This document shows, piece after piece, positions 12,938 through 22,059 of a stretch of DNA of 64,000 nucleotides (positions are counted from its first letter, which is position 1; the number at the start of each line of letters is the position of its first letter). Source of the stretch: Linnemannia schmuckeri (taxonomy: Eukaryota > Mortierellomycota > Mortierellomycetes > Mortierellales > Mortierellaceae). Made by a program: the position numbers and the translations under genes. The notes below the pieces were generated by a model. That model had not been told where the DNA came from and searched no databases. It saw nothing but the letters and a program-made list of their open reading frames with translations. The stretch lies in NCBI GenBank assembly GCA_029449235.1, contig JANATG010000014.1:930001-994000 (forward strand). The letters run 5' to 3'.

Positions 12938-15307
12938 TTAGAAGAGGGCCTTCTCGAGGTCCTCCAGGGAGTTGATCAAGAGAGGAGTCTTGATAGACTT
13001 TCCGCTGACAAGGTGGCTCAAACCCTCGCCAGAGTAGGTCACAAGAGGAGAGATCTCCAGGGTAGGAGCGCCCTCAAGTTGCTTATCATCCTCGCCAACA
13101 ACAACCTTGCCACCAGCATTCTGGATGAAACGGACGTGCTGCTGCAAGATATCCCTTCTAGAGGTCTCGGGGCAATCCTGTCCGGTGCCTGGGGCATTCT
13201 TGAGGGGCGAGAACTCTTCCCGGCGGTCAACCTCAAAGACAGCCATGCGCTGGGTGAAGGGGAAGACATCAAAAACAAACATCTCGAGCTTCATGCCGTT
13301 GACCTGCTTGGGTGTGACAACCTCGCCAGTGCTAATGTCCAAGGACTTGATCTTCTTGCGAGCAATGTGATACTCAAGATCACCCTCGAACGACTCAACC
13401 TTGTTCAAGAAGTCGACAGTGTAAAAGTGGTTGGCGATGTTTCCGGCGCCAAAGGCCAACTGACCGTTCCTGGGGTTGATCCTGTTGGCGACCTCGTCAT
13501 CAATCTCAGAGTACTCAACAACGTTGAAGGTAGCGTTGCGAAGGCAGACAACACCGACGGGCTCGTCAGGAGACTTCTTGCGGACGACCTTGGCGCCACA
13601 GTCGGCGTTCTTGGAGACGCAGTATCCAATAAAGACGGGGTCAGCAACGCGGACGAGGCAGTTGTCCACGCAGTAGGCGTGAAGGTACTCGATCTTGCGC
13701 TCGGCCATGTTGGCGAGAACTCCAGTGCCGCGGAGAGCAGCGTAGACACCTCCGTTGCCATCGGGAGCGACGGCAATCTGGGACTTGGACTCCATCATAA
13801 TGCGGCCATCGAAGGTCAAGCAAGGAAGGGTTCCTAAAATGAAGATTGGACCCAGGAAATAAGCGAGAAATGAGGAAAACAGAGGAGGGAATGCGTTAGT
13901 TTAAGTTTCTGGCGTCTTATGCTATTTTTTTCCCAATTCAATTTCCGGGCTGGAAATCTCATCGATTGTTGTACAGGGAAAGAGAGTAGAGCCCAAAGTG
14001 AAATAAAAATATTGTAAGGTTCCCACGTCTCGTCTTGCTTATGCTCATTGCGGGCTGTCTGCGTCGTCGTTGACAGGCTATTTTCAGGTTGTTGTGGATT
14101 TAGCATGTAGCCCAGGTTGCTGTTATAAGGGCGGTGATCGCGGTGGTAGTGAGAGATATGATGATAATGGATAAGGGTGGCGTGATGATATGGTATCGAT
14201 GTCTTAGACACGAAGGATTAATGATCTTTTTTTTTGTTTTTCCAACCCCTGTTCGCCCCTGATGGAAAAGCATTCACAAAATATGCTCCAGGGGGAAAGT
14301 GGGAGGAGACAGAGAGACAGGCAATAAGTCGCTTGCACTTGGACACAACAATAAATGACAATTTGTACACTGTCGATAAAGGTTGAATGCAAGCTGACGA
14401 GGACTAGCCGCCCCTAAACATCGCCACTCCATTTGTTCCCTTCGTTCAGCCTGCCAAATGCATGTTGTGTGTATCCATGATCAACATCCAGTGCTCCGAT
14501 CGTTTGAGTTTCCGAATGGTGGTGCAAAAATAGGCACAAAGGAAAATGATTGTTGCAGCTTGCAGCTGAAAAAAAAAAAAAAATAGGGTCTGGATGATGT
14601 GCATACTAAACAAAAAAAACAAACAACAACTGGCTTTTACCTTGCTCAAAGAAAACGACATTGTCCTGACTCAGTCCAAAGTAGTTGTGCTCCTCAAAGA
14701 ACTTGACGGTAGCGAGGCGGGTAGGACCCGAGGTCATGACGTACCAGGGAATAATAACCTCCTCAGTAACACCCTCCTGCTCACGGGCCAAAGCCTGAAG
14801 CTTGAAAATACGCTCGGCCTGGATCTGGAAGAGACACTTTGTCGAGGGCAACTGGATGTCGTAGCAGCCCTTGGGAGCGGTGGATCCGAGACGGGTGCCC
14901 TGTCCTCCGGCGAGGAGGATGACACCGACCTTGTTCTGGGCAATCTGCTTCAAACCGATGGTCTGCCACTCGTTAACCTTGTCGGGCGAGGCCTCGAGGA
15001 TCGAATCGAAGCACTCCTCGGGCAAGGGAGCGAGGAGAGCAGACTGGTTGGTCAACATGGGTGAAGGGCAGGTGGTCGCCTTTTGATGGATACGGTTGAC
15101 TCTCTCGACGTTAAGGTGGTGGAGCTGGTGAAGAAGGGCCGACTGGTCAGCCTCGGAGAGGTCATCATAGTAGGTGAGGAGATGGCCCTGGCCGGCAGCC
15201 TGGTAGCGTTCCTTGATGAGGTGGTAGCTGAGGGGGGTCGAAGGCGAAGTCTCGGAGGAGACAGGCTTGGGAGTCTTGATGGAGAGAGGGGTTGTAGCGG
15301 CGATCAT
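12938..15307 (-). CDS. UAP1: UDP-N-acetylglucosamine pyrophosphorylase
   Basis: Makes UDP-GlcNAc from GlcNAc-1-phosphate and UTP in the cytosol, supplying chitin synthesis, N-glycosylation and GPI anchors. Exon 1 runs 15307 to 14641 and exon 2 from 13833 to 12938. The 807 bp GT-AG intron joins FFEQ to GTLPCLTFDGR, as in the family. The protein is 520 residues, similar to the 480-520 of fungal and animal enzymes. The nucleotide-binding signature LLAGGQGTRLGSTAPKGCYD lies at about 131-150, with the conserved GGQGTRLG and the Lys of PKG. The middle shows IIPWYVMTS and the C-terminal half NPRNGQLAFGAGNIANHFYTVDFL. The start at 15307 gives the expected N terminus. The leader upstream is CT-rich on the coding strand. 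A contiguous antisense ORF (13013-13837) is a shadow. Confidence 0.94.
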
Positions 15308-15697
15308 TCCGATGTAAGAAGGGGAAAGGGGTATAGTTTGTTGAAGATGGAAGGAGAAAAAGAAAGATGAAAAGAAGAAGAGATGATGAGGGGTGGAATT
15401 GAAAGTTAAAAACGAAAGTACGAGCGAGCGAGCGAGTGAGGGAGGGGAGAGTGTGAGAAATAGAGTGGGAAAGAGAAGTGAGAGCGGAGAGTACTGGACG
15501 GAGCTGGAAATAATATAAAAAAAAAAGTGACTGGTGGGTAGAGGAGAGAGAGAGGGAAAGAGATAAAGGATTTCTATGGACTTGTGAGAGGAGGAATGAA
15601 TGAGCTAAAGAAGAAAGAAAAGGTTGATGAAGTTGAAAAGAAAAAAGGAAAGTAAAGGAAAGTTAATGGAGGGAAAGGAAGAAAAGTGTGAAAGAAT

Positions 15698-15733
<36 letters not shown>

Positions 15734-17380
15734 AGAAGAGAAGGAAAGAGAAGAAAGAAGTCGAGCCAAGAAGAAGGAGTGACGGAGAGGATAAGGGGAT
15801 GGGAGACGAGATCAACTGTCCCTGAGACATGAGACAGGAGCCACAAGGGAGCCATGCAGCCAGCATAGAGAGGTTACTATACCGACTGCGGCCTCACTTC
15901 TCCCTGATAGGCAGACAAAGCAAACGAATAGTTGTATTGTGCCGTGCGTAGAATGTCACTTCAAACTAAGAGAGAGCCTAACTGCCCTGATGTCTCTCGT
16001 TCTTTCACTGCCTCCTCTCCTTTAGATCCCGTTGCTCATCCAGTCTAGAACCATCATCAAATCCCTTATAAAAGTAACTGGCTTATTGACTGATAGCGAT
16101 CGCCATACTTTGGGTGCTTCTACTCTCTGGCCAAAGTGCTCCCTCCAGCCCAGTCCAGCCCAGTCCAGTCCCATGAAGTATTAGCTTGCACTAGCGGCTA
16201 TTTTTACCACCGCTTTCTCTTCATTCATTTCGTTCAGAGGATTAGCCAATCATTGCTGAGAGGCAAAATTAGGGGGGCCAATCAATCCTCTTGGTCACCA
16301 GTCTCTTCTTTTTTCTTCGCTTTTCTACCGTACACACCAGTCTCCTCAATGGCCCGGTCTGGCTCCCTAGAGTCTGCTCTTGCTGGTTCTTGATCGCAAA
16401 TACCTAAGCCACGCACGTTCACTCGAGGATCATCTGACCACCAGTCAAAAGAACGACGAGTACCTCCTGCTTGTTTTCATGACTCTTCTCTCAATCAACG
16501 CCGATTGGACTCCGGCCTGTCGTTGGCAAAAAGAACCGAGAAGTCAAGAACCGAGAAGTCTTCTTCTCAGACCTAACAGGTTATTGAGTGTTTGTGGCAC
16601 GCTAGAATGCAGACATCCTCCCTTTTTTTACACCTCTAGCATTTCATACCCACTTATTACTGTTGCTAACCCTTCGCAGTCTATTGTGACGAATTACAAA
16701 CAAAGGAATGGTCGTTGTTCCCGCAGATCTGAAATGAAACTTGACATTTTTCCACTTGAACTCTCGCATACAGACGTACACAGACTCACACATTCACGAA
16801 GCGCGTCATGAAAAATCTTAATAATAAGGACATGAACCCAGAACAATGGACACAAAAGTGAAAGGGTTAGTGTGGCGGCGGTGGGTAGCTTCTCTGTCAA
16901 CGCGTGCATTTATGATTAATCTCTCTTTGCTGTTCTTTTTATTCTCTGATTGTGATGGTTACACTGCCCGAAAGAAAATATAATGATAAAAATGATCGTT
17001 TCGAGGTAAATGTGTGTCGTTGATATTTTGTTTCTTCTTCCTTTACCTCCTCATCAAATATCCCACTCATACACAAACAACAATGTTACAACAGAAGCGC
17101 CACCCATTGGGCCAAGTCAGTTCAGATCCACCACCACCGCAACCAGTCTCACCCACCGGGTTGACGAGACATATTTCAAAACGCATCGACTTTCGACCGT
17201 GGATAAGTGGCAGCATCATCATCCCGCCAAACAGAGAGTATTATCCTACCTCTGGCAGGCTTTGACGAAAACATGAACGCCGACGAAAAGGATGAGTTTA
17301 ACGAGAAGGAAATAACTGCAGACGGGGCCTACTAGAACGCCCTTGCTGGCTTATGGGGTGAAGGTTCCCAGTAAAGTTGG
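15308..17380. other. gene-poor region upstream of UAP1
   Basis: The first 500 bases are strongly purine-rich on the + strand, i.e. CT-rich on the UAP1 coding strand, and include an AAAG microsatellite. From 15860 to 17000 there is no recognisable protein. Short tandem units occur: CCAGCCCAGT-type repeats at about 16145-16172 and a 15-base AAGAACCGAGAAGTC unit twice at about 16529-16560. An ATG at 17082 after a pyrimidine-rich leader opens a ~60-codon ORF of unknown identity. Because it ends next to a decayed ABC transporter, it may be the decayed 5' end of that gene; this is speculative. Confidence 0.45.
15700..15734. repeat. AAAG tetranucleotide microsatellite
   Basis: About eight perfect AAAG units in tandem within the purine-rich UAP1 upstream region. 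On the UAP1 coding strand it reads CTTT, continuing the pyrimidine bias of the leader. Confidence 0.85.
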
Positions 17381-17700
17381 CATTGCCGATACCGAGCGCA
17401 AGGTTTCGAAAACTTGAGCGATCCTTGACACAATTGTCCCGGTGGATCAGCATCGGTCCTCTCGAATCACCAGTCATTCGAGGGAAAAGCACACACAAAA
17501 CAACAAAGCCAATTTTATCCAGAATGAGTAGATCAAGCAGGAAGGCAACTTTGACTATGGGGCTCACCCCAAGGACAATGTTATCCCAGGAGAGCAGGCG
17601 AAGGACTCAAAAGGCTCAAGAAAAAGGTAAAGGGTGTCTACTAGAAGCAGCTGCGCGTTTTCGGAGAGTGCATGTGGACAGTTCATTACAACGACTTGGC

Positions 17701-18025
17701 CTAAACTGGTCCGAGATCTGGAACAAGTTGCTTGAGAGGGTTCAGCTCCTGAAAGAGATCCACAAGACAAAAAAGGTCCTTAATAGTGTTGTTTATGACT
17801 CCTCTGTCGAATTCGAGTACGCCACCAACGCTCTCACACAGTACAAGTATGTCTATTCTCGGATGTTCAAGACCTTTTGGTGGGTTCCTGATTGCAGCTT
17901 TGGTCGTCTCAGTATGCAAGTATGTTGTGGACCTGTAGGCACGCGTCTTTGTCGCCGTTTAGTTCTTGGTATACCACATGAACCCTAGCGAAGACCTGAT
18001 TTTTTCCTCTTTCCTCTTTCCTCTT

Positions 18026-18069
<44 letters not shown>

Positions 18070-18475
18070 AACAACGCTTCTAATCAAAGTTACCACTCAC
18101 AGTTTCATCGTCCTCGGTCATCAAAGAAATCATCAATCATCACCACAGGTACCACTACATCGTCGAGGGCTTCGTCACATACCAATTCCATAGTCGTCGT
18201 TCGCTGCCACCTCCCAAAGTACAGTACCTTCCAACTGTTCCCCAATCAAATCTGTCTCCAATACGCCAGACACTTCCTTGCACGCACCATGGATACCTCA
18301 ATAAACCCCAACGCAACCGTCGACTGTCAGTGCTATCGATTCTCTAGAAGAGAGAATTTATATAGGGGATTGATATGGATGTTGAGCATTACTGGAAGAA
18401 TCGCTTGTTTATTGATTGTGTTGAGCGTTTGGTTCGAATATGAGAAATACACCATGCGTTTGTTAGTGGCGTGTT
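17701..18475 (+). pseudogene. remnant of PDR-type ABC transporter (second half)
   Basis: Three separated blocks, in different frames, resemble the second transmembrane half of fungal pleiotropic drug resistance ABC exporters. Block 1 (17701-17915) reads NWSEIWNK, then EFEYATNALTQYK and RMFKTFWWVPDCSFGR; this matches the linker and first helix, where families show a Tyr-Ala-x-x-x-x-x-Gln start, Arg, aromatic pair and Pro-Asp-Tyr/Cys. Block 2 (about 18150-18200) reads YHYIVEGFVTYQFHS, resembling the PYHY-x-VEG-x-x-T-x-x-F segment before the last extracellular loop. Block 3 (18289-18475) has NATVDCQC followed by a hydrophobic helix, as at the C terminus. The helices expected between blocks 1 and 2 are missing, a T32 tract lies at 18031-18062, and the blocks need frameshifts to join. 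It is a dead fragment. Identification rests on remembered family patterns, not an alignment. Confidence 0.5.
18031..18071. repeat. T32-A9 homopolymer tract
   Basis: Thirty-two T followed directly by nine A, preceded by four or five TTTCCTC-type units. It sits inside the ABC transporter remnant, where the coding sequence between the two recognisable blocks has been lost. Confidence 0.8.
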
Positions 18476-18636
18476 TCACCCTTCGCAATTTTTTTCTTTC
18501 CTCTATATCAATTTTTTACCCTGGTCGTTTCTTTTCTTCTTCGTTACCCACAATCCACTCCTTCAGCTTTCTCCCTTTCCCTCTTTCTTTCTCTCTCTCT
18601 CTCCCTCTCACGCACATATACAAATACACGCACAGC

Positions 18637-20769
18637 ATGCCAACGAAACCGCTACAACAACAACACTCACTACATCTACTCGAACTCCCCGAGATCCTAT
18701 ATCTCCTCGCAACGACCCTCCAAAGCGACACTCGAACCCTCTCGAAATGCAGCCGAGTCTCCAAGACTTGGCACGAGGCCTTCAATCCCCAACTATGGCG
18801 GTCCCTGTCCTGTTCTCGTCTTCTCCCCCTTGGTCTACTCTCTCGTAAGGCGATTGATAGAAATGTACACTTTGTCCATCAGATCCGGGTGGGCAAGATT
18901 GATACGGCGAGGTATGGCACATTGGAAGGGTGTCGCAATCTGAGGAGGTTGTATTTGGAGGATGAGAGGGTGTCGGAGTGGGATCTGATGGGTGGTACTC
19001 TGGCAACACCCGCGGCTGCTGCAGCGACAGGAGCGATGAAGAAGACGAAAAAGGTGACGATGGCGATTGGGTCAAGGGGAGAGGCGCGGAGACACTCGTT
19101 GCCGGAGGCTACGATTACGAATGCAGATGGCTCATCATCATCGAGTTTGTTGGATGTTTCTACTGCGGTCGCAGGAACTTCTTCCTCTGGGACGAACATG
19201 CCGACGAAGGATGATGTGACGGGTCTAGACTACGATGGGGATGACGAGGATGAGGACTATTACTCGGGAGAACGGTGGATCGAGCTGTTGATTACCTTGA
19301 CCAAGCAGAATCCTTCCTTGGAGAAGATCTGTATCATGATGGAGCGGTTCGAGCCCACGGCGGCATTTTGGGAATCGATTGAACAGGCAACGAATGCTCG
19401 TTCTGGAAATGGGAAGAATAGTGACAGAGGAGGGGGAGGAAAAGGTAATGGAAGAGGCGCGCTCAAGAGCCTCGAGTGTGTGTTTACAAGGTTCTCCAAC
19501 CCACAACTTGTCAACCCTTTCCTGAGAGCTCTAACGTGGCTTGAGTCCTTGGTCCTGCAGCACTGTACCTTTGAGGGTCTCTTCTTCCCACCGAACATCT
19601 CGCACGGACGAAAATACCCAGCCCTCCAATCGCTCACCCTGGCAACCAATATAGGAATCGATCTACAGACACAGCTAGAGTTCATTCAATGTTTCCCAAA
19701 CCTCCAATCCCTCTCCTGGTCAATCATGGGATCGCACCAACCCCTCCTCCTAGAATTCTGTACCCTCCTCCGAATCCACTGCCCGCACATCTCGTCCTTG
19801 GTCCTGTCCGACAGAAACCTCGAACCGCCTGACCTGGCCCAAATCCTCCTCGCGATCCCTCAACTGGTCCGGTTCTTTTTGAGGTTTGATACAGTCCAGT
19901 CGATGTTCAACGACAAGGAAGTGATGGACGCGATGAGGCGGCATTTTGGGACGTTGCAGGATCTGGAGTTTGGACAGGTGCGGTCTACGATTCGGTGTGG
20001 GACGGTATTGGAGTTTTTGAGGGGGTGTCCGAAGTTGGAGAGGCTAGTTGCCTATGGGAGGTTGGATTGTAGTCGCCAGGGGATGATGCATTTCTTTCCG
20101 GAGCCGTCGTTGTCGCCGTTGTCGTCGTCATCGTCGTCGGCTTCTTCTTCTGCGGCTACTGTGTCGATGACATTGGAAGCGCAGGATTCTGGAGCAGAAG
20201 GAGGATCGAGTAGGTCAAACCATACTGGAAGAGTACACCAACATGGCGGCCATCAGGAACAACAGGGAGAGGAGGACGATAGTGGGAAAGGTATCGGTAA
20301 AGAGGATGAGGAACCGCAGGAGAGTATAGCGAAGGATGCGCCATGGGTCTGCCTAGGTCTCAAGACGCTCCACGTGATCATGACGGGAGACCCGCAAAAT
20401 ATCTGGCTAAACCGGGCCCTCCAACATCGGCTCTTCCACCAACTCGGTCGTCTCTCTCAGTTGCAACAACTCTCCCTCGGGCACTGTATTCTCTGGATGT
20501 ATGAAAACGGGTATTCTCATCACGGACTGGATTTCACACTTGCTGCTGGGCTTGCGAAACTGAGCGGGCTAAGGAAGTTGGAAGAGTTGAATTTGGAGGG
20601 GATCTATCAGAGGATGGGGGAGAGGGATGTGGAATGGATGCTGGAGAACTGGCCGCGGTTGAGGGTTGTGGAGGGAGAGTTGCATCATCGACGAGAGGAG
20701 CGGGCCAAATTGGATGCGTTGATGGAGAAGAGGGGGTTTAAGATTTTGAACCATTCGTACCGCAAGTAA
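18637..20769 (+). CDS. F-box-like/LRR protein
   Basis: Predicted substrate adaptor of an SCF ubiquitin ligase. It is 710 residues from the ATG at 18637. The frame is open further upstream to 18289, but that part encodes the tail of the neighbouring ABC transporter remnant and CT-rich leader, so the downstream ATG was chosen. An F-box-like motif covers about residues 16-56 (LELPEI, then the VSKTWHEAF and LWRSL features). After that come irregular leucine-rich stretches interrupted by two low-complexity insertions: an Ala/Thr/Ser acidic segment around residues 125-205 and a Ser/Gly/acidic segment around 490-570. The C terminus carries the motif shared by this window's family: a GL-x-x-LSGLRKLEELNLE stretch followed by ERDVEWMLENWPRLRVVEG. 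No intron is needed. The substrate is unknown. Confidence 0.8.
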   Translation: MPTKPLQQQHSLHLLELPEILYLLATTLQSDTRTLSKCSRVSKTWHEAFNPQLWRSLSCSRLLPLGLLSRKAIDRNVHFVHQIRVGKIDTARYGTLEGCRNLRRLYLEDERVSEWDLMGGTLATPAAAAATGAMKKTKKVTMAIGSRGEARRHSLPEATITNADGSSSSSLLDVSTAVAGTSSSGTNMPTKDDVTGLDYDGDDEDEDYYSGERWIELLITLTKQNPSLEKICIMMERFEPTAAFWESIEQATNARSGNGKNSDRGGGGKGNGRGALKSLECVFTRFSNPQLVNPFLRALTWLESLVLQHCTFEGLFFPPNISHGRKYPALQSLTLATNIGIDLQTQLEFIQCFPNLQSLSWSIMGSHQPLLLEFCTLLRIHCPHISSLVLSDRNLEPPDLAQILLAIPQLVRFFLRFDTVQSMFNDKEVMDAMRRHFGTLQDLEFGQVRSTIRCGTVLEFLRGCPKLERLVAYGRLDCSRQGMMHFFPEPSLSPLSSSSSSASSSAATVSMTLEAQDSGAEGGSSRSNHTGRVHQHGGHQEQQGEEDDSGKGIGKEDEEPQESIAKDAPWVCLGLKTLHVIMTGDPQNIWLNRALQHRLFHQLGRLSQLQQLSLGHCILWMYENGYSHHGLDFTLAAGLAKLSGLRKLEELNLEGIYQRMGERDVEWMLENWPRLRVVEGELHHRREERAKLDALMEKRGFKILNHSYRK

Positions 20770-21471
20770 GCGAGTTATTTTTTTTTCTTTCTTTCAACCA
20801 CCTTTCATTTTACAATATCACGACGCGTCTTGGCAAGAATAATATACAGCACAACCGATTATGAAAGACAAAAAATAAAATAAAAAAAGCGAAAAGACTC
20901 GCCTTCGAAGGTTGACTACACACTCTGGCAAATTTGTTTGCATGACAGTCAGTTAAAGCTAAGAAGAAGAAATAATTGTCCGAGGAGGAAATAAGAATGC
21001 ATGCATGCATGCATGTATGAAGGGTCATTCAGCTAACTTTTGAAGAACAACGATATCCATGATTGCTATTGGAAAGTAAACAAGAAAATTGTCGAGAGTG
21101 AACAAGGTCTGCTTGCAATGAACAAATGAAGAGCCGAGTCCCTGATTTTGAAGGCAACAAGACGAAAAATTCATGAAACTGACGTAAGATGCCAATGGGG
21201 CCTTTCTCGCTCAACATGCACGTTTGCCAGGTGTCTTTGTGTTACTGTCAACAAACATTCTGCCAAGAATATCTAACCTTTTGTTATCCTCTTTTCGTTT
21301 GATGACAAATATCGACCATTTCCTCCTTTGAACATCTTTCTTCAACACTTCAACGCATCCAAAACTCTCCCTTACTATCCTCAGGAACATTCCTCCTCAT
21401 AACTATCTTCGCCACTCTGCCCGTCAAGAAGTGCGACAGCAGCCGCAAGTCCTTCATTATCGGCTCCGTTA
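20770..21471. other. intergenic region with ATGC microsatellite
   Basis: Holds a short GCAT repeat at about 20997-21016. From 21300 to 21380 there is a C/T/A-rich stretch resembling a promoter leader, next to the small defensin-like ORF. From about 21381 a 36-codon open stretch without an ATG lies in a different frame from the defensin-like ORF. It contains a hydrophobic run (TFLLITIFATLPV). No other coding signal is seen. Confidence 0.45.
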
Positions 21472-21624
21472 ATGTCTATCACCCTGATCGCTGACACCTT
21501 CTTAATCGCCATCGTCCCTGGTGCCAGCGCCGAACACGGATGCCCATACAATGAACACAATTGCAAAATCATTTGCTCGGACGAAAGCAAGTTGGGCATC
21601 TGCTATCGCGAACAATGCATTTGA
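21472..21624 (+). CDS. small defensin-like secreted peptide, five cysteines (possibly truncated)
   Basis: A 50-residue ORF. The first 20 residues are hydrophobic and end in GASA, a plausible signal peptide and cleavage site, although an Asp at position 8 is unusual. The rest has Cys at 24, 31, 35, 44 and 49. The spacing C-x6-C-x3-C-x8-C-x4-C and the GCPY start resemble fungal micasin/plectasin-type CS-alpha-beta defensins, antimicrobial peptides stabilised by three disulfides. Those end in C-x-C. Here the codon in the position of the sixth Cys is the TGA stop, which differs from a Cys codon by one base. So it is either a peptide with one unpaired Cys or a recently truncated gene. The CT-rich DNA upstream could be a promoter. 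No intron was identified. Expression is unknown. Confidence 0.4.
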   Translation: MSITLIADTFLIAIVPGASAEHGCPYNEHNCKIICSDESKLGICYREQCI

Positions 21625-22059
21625 ATATCACGTTGCCCTCTGCAATGGGATCGTAGAACAGAGCCCTACTTAGTTACTATCCTTTAACCACTTTAACATC
21701 CGCGTCGTCGTAATACATTTTTTATTGAAAGAAAACAAAGTATTTATTCTTTTTTTGTTGATGCAATGAATAATCCTGATAAAAAACATGGTGATGATAG
21801 TAGTGGTCATGTGAAGTTGATTGCTGACTGGATCATTGAATCCGCCAGATTAAGATGCGATTGAGGATGTACAAAGTGTGGATGCGAAGGGGAGAAAAAA
21901 ACAAAAAAGAGAATAAATGTCTTGAGAGGTTTCTTCGTTTCAGGTAATGTAAAACGACTCCAAGATACAGAAAGGGCTGTAGCTGCTGCTTGCGCCTTGA
22001 GACTTGAGACTTGAGACTTGAGACTTGCTTGCAGGTGACCCTCGTTATTTTCATTTCGC
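21625..22059. other. intergenic region with GAGACTT tandem repeat
   Basis: A 435 bp gap downstream of the convergent Mei2-like gene. A 7-base unit GAGACTT is repeated four times at about 22000-22027, close to that gene's stop codon. An AATAAA-like sequence occurs around 21910 on the + strand. No gene is seen. Confidence 0.45.

Noticed and set aside
13013..13837. 274-codon + strand ORF over UAP1
   Set aside because: Antisense shadow of UAP1 exon 2, which has clear family motifs and a good splice to exon 1.
21381..21599. 72-codon minus-strand ORF overlapping the defensin-like ORF
   Set aside because: No signal or motif. The + strand reading has a signal-like leader and a defensin Cys pattern, which fits better, though neither is proven.
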